Source: Pedobacter miscanthi
GTDB taxonomy: Bacteria; Bacteroidota; Bacteroidia; Sphingobacteriales; Sphingobacteriaceae
Assembly (NCBI RefSeq): GCF_003315595.1
Contig: NZ_QNQU01000028.1
Location: 21,668 to 85,667, forward strand
Direction: 5' to 3'
DNA length: 64,000 nt
Below are positions 50,971 through 61,239 of the stretch, in pieces. A model generated the notes under the pieces. That model was not told where the DNA came from. It ran no database searches and worked only from the letters and a program-made list of their open reading frames with translations. Each line of letters begins with the position of its first letter. The first letter of the stretch is position 1. A program made the position numbers and the translations under genes.

Positions 50971-51648
50971 ATGAAAAAAATAAGCATCAAAAACATTATT
51001 GATTTCTGTCAGAAAAGCGATAAAGCCAAAAAACGATTTGCGACTGATTTAAACTTAAAAGAAGAAAAAAAGAATACTGATGGTGGCGGTGATTATTGGA
51101 TTAGCTGCATAAGTACGATTAGTAACGCTTATAAAGGAAATAGCCCGTATCTGATAAATGATAAAATAGCTGATTTGGAAGAAAAATTGGAGGCTACTGA
51201 TTATAAGAGAACAAAAGCGATGTATCAAAGAAATATTGACGTTCTATATCGATTTGAGGATTTTGATATTGAAAAGTGGAAACCAGTTGGAAACATAAAA
51301 TACCTTAAAAAACAAAAGAGGGATACTATTATAAAAATTAAAGGATTGTTTATTCAAGCTACGCCACATCATGTATTTACTTACAAAAATGGGGATGTTA
51401 ATGAAATTGGAGCAATATGGTTTATCGCGAAGCTCAACGGCTTTGAGAAAGATGAACTAGGCATGTTTGCTGATATTTTGAATAGATATCTAAGCACTCA
51501 TTATAATGATGGATATATAATAAATCCTGAATATTGCTTAGCTGTTGACGTAATAAAAGGCATAGAGGTAAGTTACGAACAAGTACAAAAAGCAGGTGTC
51601 CCAACTTTATTAACGAGGACTATTGAAGAGATTAAGATGCTGATGTAA
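50971..51648 (+). CDS. Hypothetical protein upstream of the restriction operon
   Basis: 225 residues, not recognised. A basic, AT-rich-coded chain: KKISIKNIIDFCQKSDKAKK at the start, a conserved-looking core WKPVGNIKYLKKQKRDTIIKIKGL followed by FIQATPHHVFTYKNGDVNEIGAIWFIAKLNGF, and a C-terminal VPTLLTRTIEEIKML. No membrane segment. It reads in the same direction as hsdR but 135 bases upstream. Codon use resembles that of the hsd-mcr genes, so it probably came with them; a role as defence-associated factor is inferred only from position. Confidence 0.6.
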   Translation: MKKISIKNIIDFCQKSDKAKKRFATDLNLKEEKKNTDGGGDYWISCISTISNAYKGNSPYLINDKIADLEEKLEATDYKRTKAMYQRNIDVLYRFEDFDIEKWKPVGNIKYLKKQKRDTIIKIKGLFIQATPHHVFTYKNGDVNEIGAIWFIAKLNGFEKDELGMFADILNRYLSTHYNDGYIINPEYCLAVDVIKGIEVSYEQVQKAGVPTLLTRTIEEIKMLM

Positions 51649-51783
51649 ATAATGGGTTAACACATGTTCGAATTTAACTTGACTATAGTAACAAAGCCGT
51701 CTATTAGAGTCAGCGTTTGGTGTCAGTATTTAAATTACTAACTTGCACATTAGAACAAAGCCAAAATTAACATCCCAAATTAG

Positions 51784-54700
51784 ATGAAGTTTAACGAAGA
51801 CTCTCGCGTAAAAATCCCTGCGATACTACATCTCATGCGATTGGGGTACAGCTATATACCCACCATCGCACAAACTAGAAATGAAAGCACTAATATTTTT
51901 AGTGCTATATTTTTAGAAAGCATAAAGAAGATTAATCCTTCTATTTCAGATGATGATATTTCAAGAAAACTAGATGAAATTAATTTAGAACTCGATTACG
52001 AAGACTTAGGCCGTCATTTCTATGATAGTTTAACAGCAACATCTGGAATTAAATTGATAGATTTTAAAAATTTTGATTTGAACTCGTTCCATGTTACTAC
52101 GGAACTAACCTATAAGAATGGTGAAGAAGAATTTCGTCCCGATATTACGCTATTGATTAACGGAATGCCAATAGCTTTCATTGAAGTAAAAAAGCCAAAC
52201 AATAAAGAAGGCGTTTTAGCAGAGCGAAAAAGGATCAATACCCGTTTTAAGAACAAACACTTTAGAAAGTTTGCCAACATAACCCAATTGATGGTTTTTT
52301 CCAATAATATGGAATATGAGGATGGTGTAGTTGAGCCAATATTTGGCGCTTATTATGCTACTGCTGCTTATAACGATTTACAATTTAACTACTTTAGAGA
52401 GGATGAGGATTATCCGGTAAAGGGAAAATTATTGCCTATAATTGAAGATTGGGAGAATGTTGTGTTAAAAGATACACATTACTTAGCGATAAAGCACAGT
52501 CCAGAATTTATAACCAATAAACGAGCAGATACACCTACTAATAGAATCCTGACATCTTTATTTAGTAGAGAACGGTTGGCTTTTATATTAAAATATACCA
52601 TTGCCTATGTTGAGGAAGAAAAGGGGCTTGAAAAACACATTATGCGTTATCCGCAAATGTTTGCTACCAAAGCGATAGTTAAAAAATTAGACGATGGCCA
52701 AAATAAAGGTATCATATGGCACACGCAGGGATCGGGCAAAACAGCACTTGCGTATTATAATGTCAAGCATTTAACCGATTATTTTCAGCAGAAAGGGATA
52801 ATACCTAAGTTTTATTTTATTGTTGATAGGATTGATCTATTAATTCAAGCATCTACAGAATTTAGTAACCGAGGTTTAAAAGTGAATACGGTAAATTCTA
52901 AACAAGAGTTTGTTTTAGATATTCAAAAAATTGGAGCCATTCAAAATAACGATGGAAAACCAGAAATTACTGTTGTTAATATTCAAAAATTTACCGAAGA
53001 TGCAGTCGCCATAACTTCAGTAAACTACGATATACATATTCAACGTATTTACTTTTTGGATGAGGCGCACCGAAGTTACAACCCTAAAGGAAATTACCTG
53101 GCCAATTTGATCAACTCTGATAAAAATGCAATTAAGATTGCACTAACGGGTACACCATTATTAAAAGAGGTAGCAATAGAATACGATTCAAAATTGCTAT
53201 TCGGTAATTACTTTCATAAGTATTACTATAATATGTCTATTGCAGATGGTTATACTTTACGTTTAATCCGTGAAGAAATTGAAGGCAATTTTAAAATTCG
53301 GATGGGCGAGGTAATGGATCAGATTAAAGTGTTAAAAGGCGATATTCCTAAATCGAAAATTTATGCACACGATCAGTTCATTAGACCTTTACTAAACTAT
53401 ATTACCAAAGATTTGGTTGACTTTAGAAGAGCGCAAAACGATCATACTTTAGGTGGTATGGTAGTATGCGATTCTGCTGAACAAGCTAAAAACCTGTTTC
53501 GTTATTTTGAAGAGAAGTATGGAGAACAGGAAACAAGTGTAAGCAAAATGGCAGCAGAGCCAAGGATATATTATGGTAAGCCCGACTCTAAATTAACAGC
53601 CGCATTAATTTTGCACGATGAAAATGATAAGACCATTCGTAAGGATTTAATTAGTGCCTATAAACAAGGTAAGATTGATGTCTTATTTGTTTATAACATG
53701 CTTTTAACAGGCTTTGATGCCAAACGTTTGAAAAAGCTGTATTTAACACGCGTTATTAAAGACCATAATTTATTACAAACTTTAACCAGGGTAAACAGAC
53801 CTTACAAAAACTATCGGTATGGCTACGTAGTAGATTTTGCAGACATTACCACGGCATTCGATCGTACCAACAAAATGTATTTCGACGAATTACAGGAGCA
53901 GTTGGGGGATGAAATGAACATGTATTCCCATTTATTCAAATCAGCGGATGAGATAAGAGAGGAAATGGAAGAAATAAAAAATATCCTTTTCCATTTCGAT
54001 ACAGAAAACAAAGAGTTATTTTCGCAGCAGATACAACAGATAACCGACAAAAAACAGTTAATAGAATTGGTTAAGGCTTTACGCACTGTTAAAGAACTCA
54101 AAAATTTAATTGCATTAAATGGCTATGAAGAATTAAAGGGGCTAAACGATTTTGAATTAATGAATCGTTTATTATTGGAAGCCCAAAACCGTTTAGATAA
54201 TTTAAATTTTTTAGAGAGTATTGGTAACGACGAAACAACCAATAATCTCATAAATACAGCATTGGAGGATATTGTTTTTCAGTTTATCAAGGTATCTGAA
54301 AGCGAATTAATACTGGCAGACCAATTAAAAAATGAACTGCGCAAAACAAGGGAAAGTTTACAGAACAATTTCGATCAGCAGGATGCCGAATTTGTTTCTT
54401 TGCGTGAAGAACTGGAGAGAATATTTAAAAATAAAAATCTCTCAGAAATTACACAAAATGACATGAAAGACAATATTTATCTTTTGCGTAAAATATATGA
54501 CCAAGCTAAAGAGCTTAATCGTAAAAATGCATTGATAAAAGCAAAATACCAACAGGATGAAAAATATGCCCGTATACACAAACGTTTGGTAGAAAAAGGA
54601 AGTTTAAATGCCAAAGAATTACAATTGCATCAGGCTTTAATGGTAGTAAAAACAGAAGCTGATAACCAATTGATGAATAATGAAAATATTTTGGAAAATG

Positions 54701-54849
54701 AGGCCTATTTCACCCGGTATATTATGCAACTGGTAGCTAAAGAGTTTGTACAAAAACAAAAAATACTATTAGATTTTGCAACCACAACAAACATTAATAA
54801 TTTAATAGTACAAGAATACTTTCAACAATACGCAGGAAATAGAAGATGA
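51784..54849 (+). CDS. hsdR: Type I restriction enzyme, endonuclease/translocase subunit HsdR
   Basis: 1021 residues. N-terminal PD-(D/E)XK nuclease: RPDITLLINGMPIAFIEVKK with D120, E134 and K136. Superfamily 2 motor: Walker A HTQGSGKTALAYYN (315-320), DEAH box FLDEAHRSY (426-429), SAT-like TGTPLL. Helical C-terminal part binds HsdM/HsdS. It translocates DNA and cuts at a distance from unmethylated target sites. The stop overlaps the hsdM start by 4 bases (ATGA). AT-rich codon use suggests horizontal acquisition. All key residues present. Confidence 0.96.
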   Translation: MKFNEDSRVKIPAILHLMRLGYSYIPTIAQTRNESTNIFSAIFLESIKKINPSISDDDISRKLDEINLELDYEDLGRHFYDSLTATSGIKLIDFKNFDLNSFHVTTELTYKNGEEEFRPDITLLINGMPIAFIEVKKPNNKEGVLAERKRINTRFKNKHFRKFANITQLMVFSNNMEYEDGVVEPIFGAYYATAAYNDLQFNYFREDEDYPVKGKLLPIIEDWENVVLKDTHYLAIKHSPEFITNKRADTPTNRILTSLFSRERLAFILKYTIAYVEEEKGLEKHIMRYPQMFATKAIVKKLDDGQNKGIIWHTQGSGKTALAYYNVKHLTDYFQQKGIIPKFYFIVDRIDLLIQASTEFSNRGLKVNTVNSKQEFVLDIQKIGAIQNNDGKPEITVVNIQKFTEDAVAITSVNYDIHIQRIYFLDEAHRSYNPKGNYLANLINSDKNAIKIALTGTPLLKEVAIEYDSKLLFGNYFHKYYYNMSIADGYTLRLIREEIEGNFKIRMGEVMDQIKVLKGDIPKSKIYAHDQFIRPLLNYITKDLVDFRRAQNDHTLGGMVVCDSAEQAKNLFRYFEEKYGEQETSVSKMAAEPRIYYGKPDSKLTAALILHDENDKTIRKDLISAYKQGKIDVLFVYNMLLTGFDAKRLKKLYLTRVIKDHNLLQTLTRVNRPYKNYRYGYVVDFADITTAFDRTNKMYFDELQEQLGDEMNMYSHLFKSADEIREEMEEIKNILFHFDTENKELFSQQIQQITDKKQLIELVKALRTVKELKNLIALNGYEELKGLNDFELMNRLLLEAQNRLDNLNFLESIGNDETTNNLINTALEDIVFQFIKVSESELILADQLKNELRKTRESLQNNFDQQDAEFVSLREELERIFKNKNLSEITQNDMKDNIYLLRKIYDQAKELNRKNALIKAKYQQDEKYARIHKRLVEKGSLNAKELQLHQALMVVKTEADNQLMNNENILENEAYFTRYIMQLVAKEFVQKQKILLDFATTTNINNLIVQEYFQQYAGNRR

Positions 54850-56462
54850 CACAGGATATACAATTTATCACCAGAACCAAAAGCTTAATTGATAACCTTA
54901 AAAGCGTTTGTGCCAATTATGGTTTAGGTAACGATGGTAATGAATATAAAATTATTACACAGGTATTTTTATACAAATTTTTAAATGATAAATTCAGGTA
55001 TGAGGTAAGGCAGGTTAGACCAGAATTGCTTGAGACTGATAATTTTTTGAAAGCCTTACAAGATTTATCGGCCGATGAATATAATTTTTTGTTGGCCTTA
55101 ATTGATGTGAATGCACCGCGTTTAAAAGCTCACCATCTAATTTCTTATCTACATAACAAACAGAATGAAGGTGATTTTGCTAAATTATTGGACGATACGT
55201 TAAGAGAAATAAGTATTGACAATGCTGATATCTTCTCTGTAAAATCATCTACTGGAACTAAAACTAAACTTTTTGATGAATTAAGCCAATTTATTACTGA
55301 CCCTTCAAAACGAGATACTTTTTGTAAAGCCCTTATCAATAAATTATTCGAGTTTTCCTTTGAGGAAGTATTTAATCAGAAATATGATTTTTTTGCAACT
55401 ATTTTTGAATATTTAATTAAGGATTACAATAGTAACAGTGGAGGAGTATATGCGGAATACTATACTCCTCACGCAGTTGCAAGAATTATGGCACAAATCT
55501 TAGTTCCAGCTACTGTTAGTGGAGTGAAATGCTATGACCCAGCAGCGGGTTCCGGAACTTTATTAATGAGTTTAGCACACCAAATTGGAGAACAAAATTG
55601 TAGCATCTATTCTGAGGATAGGTCGCAAAAGTCTTCTAATATGCTAAGATTGAATTTGGTTTTAAATAATTTAACACATAGTATTCCAAATATAATTGAA
55701 ACAAATACGATATCTGATCCATATTATTTAGATACTAAGTTCGATTACATTGTTTCTAACCCGCCCTTTAAATTGGATTTCTCTGGTTTTAGTGCCGATT
55801 TAGGGAAGGATAGCTTTAAAGAGCGCTTTTTTGCTGGGGTACCCAAAGTACCTAAAACCAAAAAGGAGAGCATGGCTATTTATCTTATGTTTATCCAGCA
55901 CATTATGCATAGTTTATCTACCACTGGTAAAGGCGCTATTGTGGTGCCAACAGGTTTTGTTACCGCGCAAAGTGGTATCGAAAAGAAAATACGCGAACGT
56001 TTAATTGAAAAAGGTTGGTTACGCGGAGTGATAAGTATGCCAAGTAATATTTTTGCGAGCACTAGCACTAATGTTTCGGTAGTTTTTATCGATAAAGAAG
56101 CTGATACCGAACATATTGTATTATTAGATGCCAGCAAATTGGGCGAAACTATTAAAGATGATAAAAATCAGCGTACGGTATTAACACCTGCCGAAGAAGC
56201 AAAAATTATTGAAAACTTTAATAATAAAATCTCAGAAGAAAATTTGTCTGTTGTAGTAAGTAAAGCTGATATCGCCGCTAAAAATTATTCTTTCTCAGCA
56301 GGTCAATATTTCGAAGTGAAGATAGAATATGTTGATATTACAGCAAAAGAATTTAAAGCTAAGATGGTAGGTTATGAAACTAATTTGAATGCCTTATTTG
56401 CAGAAGGGAATTTATTAGATATTGCTATTCAAAATCAATTGAAGGGGTTGAGGTATGAGTAA
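54846..56462 (+). CDS. hsdM: Type I restriction enzyme, N6-adenine methylase subunit HsdM
   Basis: 538 residues. HsdM_N helical domain at the N-terminus, then the N6-adenine methylase fold with SAM motif I DPAAGSGTLLM (231-241) and catalytic motif IV NPPF (305-308). C-terminal region (VVSKADIAAKNYSFSAGQY) contacts HsdS. With two HsdM and one HsdS it methylates the recognition site. It overlaps hsdR by 4 bases and hsdS by 8 bases, so the three subunits are translationally coupled. Confidence 0.96.
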   Translation: MTQDIQFITRTKSLIDNLKSVCANYGLGNDGNEYKIITQVFLYKFLNDKFRYEVRQVRPELLETDNFLKALQDLSADEYNFLLALIDVNAPRLKAHHLISYLHNKQNEGDFAKLLDDTLREISIDNADIFSVKSSTGTKTKLFDELSQFITDPSKRDTFCKALINKLFEFSFEEVFNQKYDFFATIFEYLIKDYNSNSGGVYAEYYTPHAVARIMAQILVPATVSGVKCYDPAAGSGTLLMSLAHQIGEQNCSIYSEDRSQKSSNMLRLNLVLNNLTHSIPNIIETNTISDPYYLDTKFDYIVSNPPFKLDFSGFSADLGKDSFKERFFAGVPKVPKTKKESMAIYLMFIQHIMHSLSTTGKGAIVVPTGFVTAQSGIEKKIRERLIEKGWLRGVISMPSNIFASTSTNVSVVFIDKEADTEHIVLLDASKLGETIKDDKNQRTVLTPAEEAKIIENFNNKISEENLSVVVSKADIAAKNYSFSAGQYFEVKIEYVDITAKEFKAKMVGYETNLNALFAEGNLLDIAIQNQLKGLRYE

Positions 56463-57765
56463 CTGGAAACAAACGTCTATCGGTGAATTCATTAATTTTA
56501 ATCCTCCAGAAACAATTGTTAAGGGTTCAAAATCTAGAAAAATCCCAATGGAAAAATTAGGAGTTTTTCAAAGAAAAATTAATGGATCAGAAATTTCAGA
56601 ATACAACGCCGGACCAAAATTTAGAAACGGAGATACGCTTGTTGCTAAAATCACCCCTTGCCTTGAAAATGGCAAAACAGCTTTTGTTGATGTATTGAAT
56701 GAAAACGAAGTTGCTTTTGGGTCATCAGAATTTATTGTACTTAGAGAAAATGAATTATCTGACAAAAAATTTATTTATTATCTAGCCAGGAGTCCTTTGT
56801 TTAGGGAACGCGCCATAAGTTGTATGGAAGGAACATCTGGTAGAAAGCGAGTTAATGAAGGAGCTTTAAAAAGACAAGAAATTTTGGTGCCTGAATTATT
56901 AATTCAACAAAAAATTGCCTCAGTCCTTTCCGCCTTAGATGATAAAATAGAGCTGAACAATAAAATAAATGCCGAGTTAGAAGCAATTGCCAAAACGCTT
57001 TACGATTATTGGTTTGTGCAGTTTGATTTCCCCAATGCAGAGGGCAAGCCATATAAATCATCAGGTGGCGAGATGGTGTATAATGATGAGTTGAGAAGAG
57101 AAGTGCCTAAAGATTGGAAGGTGAGGGAAGTAGCTGAACTTACAACATTATTATTCAGAGGTATTTCACCTAAGTACACCAACAATGATGGAATTCAAGT
57201 GATAAATCAGAGGTGCATTCGAAATAATACGATCGATTTTAATTTGAGCCGTATTCACGATAGTAATCTTAAACCAGTAAATAAATTACTTCAACTTGGG
57301 GATATTTTAGTCAATTCTACTGGTGTTGGAACTTTAGGAAGAGTTGCACTTGTTAAAAGATTAGAACAAAAGCAAACTACTGCAGATTCACATGTCACAA
57401 TAGTGAGAATAGATGATGAAAAAGCCAATTTGGTTTTCATTGGTGAAACTATGTTGAAAAAACAATTTGAAATAGAACAATTGGGCGAGGGATCAACAGG
57501 ACAAACTGAGCTAAGCAGGGAAAATTTAGGGAAATTAAAAGTTTTATTGCCAAATCGAGATCTCCAAAATAAATTTGAAGAAATTGTATTGCCTTTTTTA
57601 CAGAAAAGATCTATAAATGAACAACAAAATCAACAGCTTGCTCAATTGCGGGATTGGTTACTACCTATGTTAATGAATGGGCAGGTAAAAGTTGGTGTCG
57701 TAGAAGATATGGATGTTGAAGTAGAAGCAAAAGATATGCACATGAAAGGAAGTTTAAGTGGATAA
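56455..57765 (+). CDS. hsdS: Type I restriction enzyme, specificity subunit HsdS
   Basis: 436 residues with two target-recognition domains. TRD1 spans about 1-150 (NWKQTSIGEFINFNP, FRNGDTLVAKITPCLENGK), then the conserved helical spacer QQKIASVLSALDDKIELNNK-INAELEAIAK; TRD2 covers about 215-390 (PKDWKVREVAELT, GDILVNSTGVGTLGRV), ending with the second helix region NEQQNQQLAQLRDWLLPMLM. The bipartite target cannot be read from sequence. It overlaps hsdM and mcrB by 8 bases each. Confidence 0.95.
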   Translation: MSNWKQTSIGEFINFNPPETIVKGSKSRKIPMEKLGVFQRKINGSEISEYNAGPKFRNGDTLVAKITPCLENGKTAFVDVLNENEVAFGSSEFIVLRENELSDKKFIYYLARSPLFRERAISCMEGTSGRKRVNEGALKRQEILVPELLIQQKIASVLSALDDKIELNNKINAELEAIAKTLYDYWFVQFDFPNAEGKPYKSSGGEMVYNDELRREVPKDWKVREVAELTTLLFRGISPKYTNNDGIQVINQRCIRNNTIDFNLSRIHDSNLKPVNKLLQLGDILVNSTGVGTLGRVALVKRLEQKQTTADSHVTIVRIDDEKANLVFIGETMLKKQFEIEQLGEGSTGQTELSRENLGKLKVLLPNRDLQNKFEEIVLPFLQKRSINEQQNQQLAQLRDWLLPMLMNGQVKVGVVEDMDVEVEAKDMHMKGSLSG

Positions 57766-59797
57766 CATATCTCAATCAGATATTGATTTAGTTGAATCTT
57801 TAGCAGGAAAAGCAGTCAATACAAATGATCATGAAAAACTGGTCAAAGTTTATCATAAACTCGAATATCTATGTCAACTAATAGAGAAAAAAGGCTATAG
57901 ATATAACATCAGAAAAGATCCCCGCAAGCAGGCAGGGACAGGGAAATTTGTTTTTCAGGAGTATCAGTGGGCTAAGATATACCCTAAAGATTTATGGGAA
58001 GATGCAGTAGATAAATTTGCTTATATAGTTGGCATTTCAGATTCTTTGCATTTTCATTTAATGGGAATTAAAGAATATCAGGGAAAAGAAGCTTCGCAGT
58101 TTGCCAGTAGAAACTGTTGGACTGAAATTGATTTTACTTTATTGGATTATGAGCAAATTGCAGATGAGTTTGTACTGTTTGATAAAAGAAATAGACAATT
58201 GTTTATAGAAACAGGCGCAAAATTAGGTATTCCAAAATTCAGTCAAATATTAAACTCATATAAAATGGATGAGATAAAAAGACTTCTTGAGTATAAGAAA
58301 CAAATTATCCTTCAAGGTCCTCCAGGAACTGGCAAAACCAGGTTGGCAAAAAAAATAGCTTATAATGTTGCCGGCCTTTTTAGTTATGAGAACATTAAAC
58401 AAGCTATCTCTATCGTATTAAAAGAAGGGCAAGCTTTAGAAACTAAAGAAGGATACGCATTTTCTATTCAAAAAATTATTCCAACCGAACATAGACTGAT
58501 TGTATTGGTATCATCTGGAGGGAAAAGTTATTCTATTAATTTTAAAGAAATTGAAAATTGCTATAATGGACATGCGTGGGATGATCCCGTAAGTAAATGG
58601 AATGCTAGTGGCAATGGCTCATATTCTATCGTTATTGCTAAATTCATTTTTGATGCATTTGAAAGAATCGAAGTTGAAAATGCAAAACAGGTAAAGACTA
58701 TTCAATTTCATCCATCTTATACCTACGAAGACTTTGTAAGGGGTATTGTTTCAAAAATAGATGAAGATAATCAACAGATTATTTATGAGGCAGAAAATAA
58801 AGTGTTTGCACGATTATCCAAATCAGCTTTGGATAATTATCAGCAAAGCCAGGATATAACTGAAGGTACTTTGGTAACTCCCAGTTTGACTGATTTTATC
58901 GACCACATAATTGAAGAAATTGATGAGCGGGGTAAATTTATGATATCTGATAATGTTTATATCTTTTACATAGATGATAAACGTTTTAAGTACAAAGGTG
59001 ATAATTGGGCAACTCATCCTAACGGCTTAAACATGAATTTTTCTGAATTAAATAAAATTATCGATTTAAACTTAAATACGAGAAAACAAATTAATAAAGA
59101 GAGTACATTAAATTCATTAACCAGACAGCACGCTACATATTACCAAAACTTTAATGAGCTTTACAGGACATTTAAGGAAGGAAAATCTGTACCAAAGACG
59201 AAAACAGCACTGAAAAATTATGTCATCATTATTGATGAAATAAACAGGGCTAATCTATCTTCGGTATTAGGCGAACTAATTTACGGCTTAGAATATCGCA
59301 ATGAAGCAGTAGAATCTATGTATGAAGTTGCAGGTGATAATAAATTGGTTTTACCGCCCAATCTATATGTTATTGGAACCATGAATACTGCTGATAGAAG
59401 TGTTGGCCACATAGACTACGCTATAAGACGGCGGTTTGCATTTGTAGATGTATTGCCAAAGGAATTAAATGATGATAAAATTGTTTTTCAGCATGATAGG
59501 TTCAGAAAAGTAAGTGAATTATTTATAGAGAATTACGATGAATATAAGGCTAACGAAAAGACGATCTTAAAGCCCGCAAAAACATTATCATCAGAGTTTA
59601 GGCCTGAAGATGTATGGCTTGGCCACTCTTATTTTATACAAAAGAGGGTAGAAGGTAGTGGTAAGTTAGAGCCTGAAGATTTCATGATACGTCTTGATTA
59701 TGAGATAAAACCCATTTTGTTGGAATATGTTAAAGATGGGGTATTGCTTGGCGAAATCAACAAAGTAAAAATAGAAGATTATATAAAATCTTTGTAA
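57758..59797 (+). CDS. mcrB: McrB-type AAA+ GTPase of a modification-dependent restriction system
   Basis: 679 residues. The first ~170 residues are a recognition-domain candidate of unfamiliar type (EKKGYRYNIRKDPRKQ, GTGKFVFQEYQWAKIYPKDL). The AAA+ part has Walker A QGPPGTGKTR (187-194), FHPSYTYEDFVRG (318-330), Walker B VIIIDEINRANLS, the family signature MNTADRS (542-548) and RRRF. Between Walker A and FHPSYTY there is a ~95-residue insert, and a further insert lies before Walker B. It overlaps hsdS by 8 bases and mcrC by 1 base. It would power DNA translocation for McrC. Confidence 0.93.
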   Translation: MDNISQSDIDLVESLAGKAVNTNDHEKLVKVYHKLEYLCQLIEKKGYRYNIRKDPRKQAGTGKFVFQEYQWAKIYPKDLWEDAVDKFAYIVGISDSLHFHLMGIKEYQGKEASQFASRNCWTEIDFTLLDYEQIADEFVLFDKRNRQLFIETGAKLGIPKFSQILNSYKMDEIKRLLEYKKQIILQGPPGTGKTRLAKKIAYNVAGLFSYENIKQAISIVLKEGQALETKEGYAFSIQKIIPTEHRLIVLVSSGGKSYSINFKEIENCYNGHAWDDPVSKWNASGNGSYSIVIAKFIFDAFERIEVENAKQVKTIQFHPSYTYEDFVRGIVSKIDEDNQQIIYEAENKVFARLSKSALDNYQQSQDITEGTLVTPSLTDFIDHIIEEIDERGKFMISDNVYIFYIDDKRFKYKGDNWATHPNGLNMNFSELNKIIDLNLNTRKQINKESTLNSLTRQHATYYQNFNELYRTFKEGKSVPKTKTALKNYVIIIDEINRANLSSVLGELIYGLEYRNEAVESMYEVAGDNKLVLPPNLYVIGTMNTADRSVGHIDYAIRRRFAFVDVLPKELNDDKIVFQHDRFRKVSELFIENYDEYKANEKTILKPAKTLSSEFRPEDVWLGHSYFIQKRVEGSGKLEPEDFMIRLDYEIKPILLEYVKDGVLLGEINKVKIEDYIKSL

Positions 59798-61239
59798 TGG
59801 ATATTCTCCTTAAAGAACATATTGCCTATACCTTAAAGTTAACAGACGATCTTGATCTGATCGAAAAAAATAAGATTAAGTATTTACATAACCATTTAAT
59901 TGAAACGATTAATCCGCGCAGGTTTAAAACCGAAAGGGGCAAAGCATATTATTGTTTTAGTTATAAGCTTTCTGAAAAAGAGATCGTGCTGCAATCGGAT
60001 TATTTTATAGGAATAGATTGGCTTATACAAGATCGTTTTATCCATGTAGAACCTAAACTTAATTCGGGCCCGGCAGATTCTTTTGAAAAAATAAGTTCGA
60101 AAATCGAAGAAGATATTACCGATACGGAAATAGGGGAATTGAATGAAGAAATTAATAGGAGTATTGAAAATGGAGAGTCGGATAAAGAAGTGGATATTAT
60201 TGCTATGCTTTTGGAGATTATGTCTCATGCAGAAGTAGCAAAACATACAAACAATCTGCTTTTAATCGATTGGGAAGCAAAGGAAATTCCTATTAGACAA
60301 AAACAGGATTTGCTAACCCCATTTTTGATTGTTAAATTTTTAAAGCTGCTTCAGGATATTGTAAGAAAAGGATTGAAAAAATCTTACTATAAAGTAACAG
60401 AAAATTTAAATAACAGGGTAAAGGGAAAGATCCTGGTTGGAGAGCAGATCAAGCAAAATATTTTTAAAAATCGTTTTACCAATACTCTTTGCGAATATCA
60501 GGTGTTTGGGGAAGATTCGGACGAAAATCGTTTTCTGAAAAAGGTATATCTCTTTTGTACACAATACGTAGAAAACAACAATTATTTCTTTAAAGATAAA
60601 AATAACATCGGGTGGGTAATAAATTACATCCGTCCGGCTTTTGATAAAATTGGTTCAGAGGTTAGTTTACAGGTGCTAAAGCATTTTAAGTATAGCCCTT
60701 TTTTTAAAGAGTATAAAGAGGCTATTAAAATAGGACAGCACATTTTAAAAAAGTTTTCATATAATATTACCAAAACCACAGAGGATAAAGTTTCTACTCC
60801 TCCCTTCTGGATTGATATGCCGAAGATGTTCGAATTATACGTATTTGCGGGATTTTTAAATGGTAATTCGAATCTATCAGCCAGTAATTTTAATTATCAA
60901 TTTTCTACTCATGGTAATTCATTAGATTTTCTGATATGCGATGTGAATTCGGAAGCTAGAATTAAAATAGTGGTCGATACTAAATATAAACTCAAATATA
61001 ATTATGGCCAAATCCATGGAGATATCAGGCAAGTAGCAGGTTATGCGAGATTAAATAAAGTCAAAAATCAGGCGCCAAGGCTATGTGAAGAAATACCATG
61101 TTTAATTATATATCCTAAACCCGCTAAAAACGGAGAAAAACAAAAGATCAATTTGAGCATTAAGGATTTATTAAATCATAAGATAGAAGCTTATCATAAG
61201 GTTTATAAATTGGGAATCAGCCTGCCTTTAATCGATTGA
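59797..61239 (+). CDS. mcrC: McrC-type nuclease subunit
   Basis: 480 residues. The N-terminal part (VEPKLNS near residue 85) and a helical middle bind McrB. The PD-(D/E)XK nuclease is near the C-terminus: PKMFELYVF (E346), NSLDFLI (D377) and IVVDTKYKLKYN (D394, K396). McrBC cuts DNA that carries modified cytosines. The start codon shares a base with the mcrB stop (TAATG). It is the last gene of the operon; the dispersed repeat CAGTCGAAATGACGGG follows about 70 bases after the stop. No clear terminator was found. Confidence 0.93.
   Translation: MDILLKEHIAYTLKLTDDLDLIEKNKIKYLHNHLIETINPRRFKTERGKAYYCFSYKLSEKEIVLQSDYFIGIDWLIQDRFIHVEPKLNSGPADSFEKISSKIEEDITDTEIGELNEEINRSIENGESDKEVDIIAMLLEIMSHAEVAKHTNNLLLIDWEAKEIPIRQKQDLLTPFLIVKFLKLLQDIVRKGLKKSYYKVTENLNNRVKGKILVGEQIKQNIFKNRFTNTLCEYQVFGEDSDENRFLKKVYLFCTQYVENNNYFFKDKNNIGWVINYIRPAFDKIGSEVSLQVLKHFKYSPFFKEYKEAIKIGQHILKKFSYNITKTTEDKVSTPPFWIDMPKMFELYVFAGFLNGNSNLSASNFNYQFSTHGNSLDFLICDVNSEARIKIVVDTKYKLKYNYGQIHGDIRQVAGYARLNKVKNQAPRLCEEIPCLIIYPKPAKNGEKQKINLSIKDLLNHKIEAYHKVYKLGISLPLID

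Noticed and set aside
51649..51783. Direct repeat AACAAAGCC upstream of hsdR as an operator
   Set aside because: Only two short copies (near 51690 and 51755) and no controller-protein gene nearby; chance is likely.
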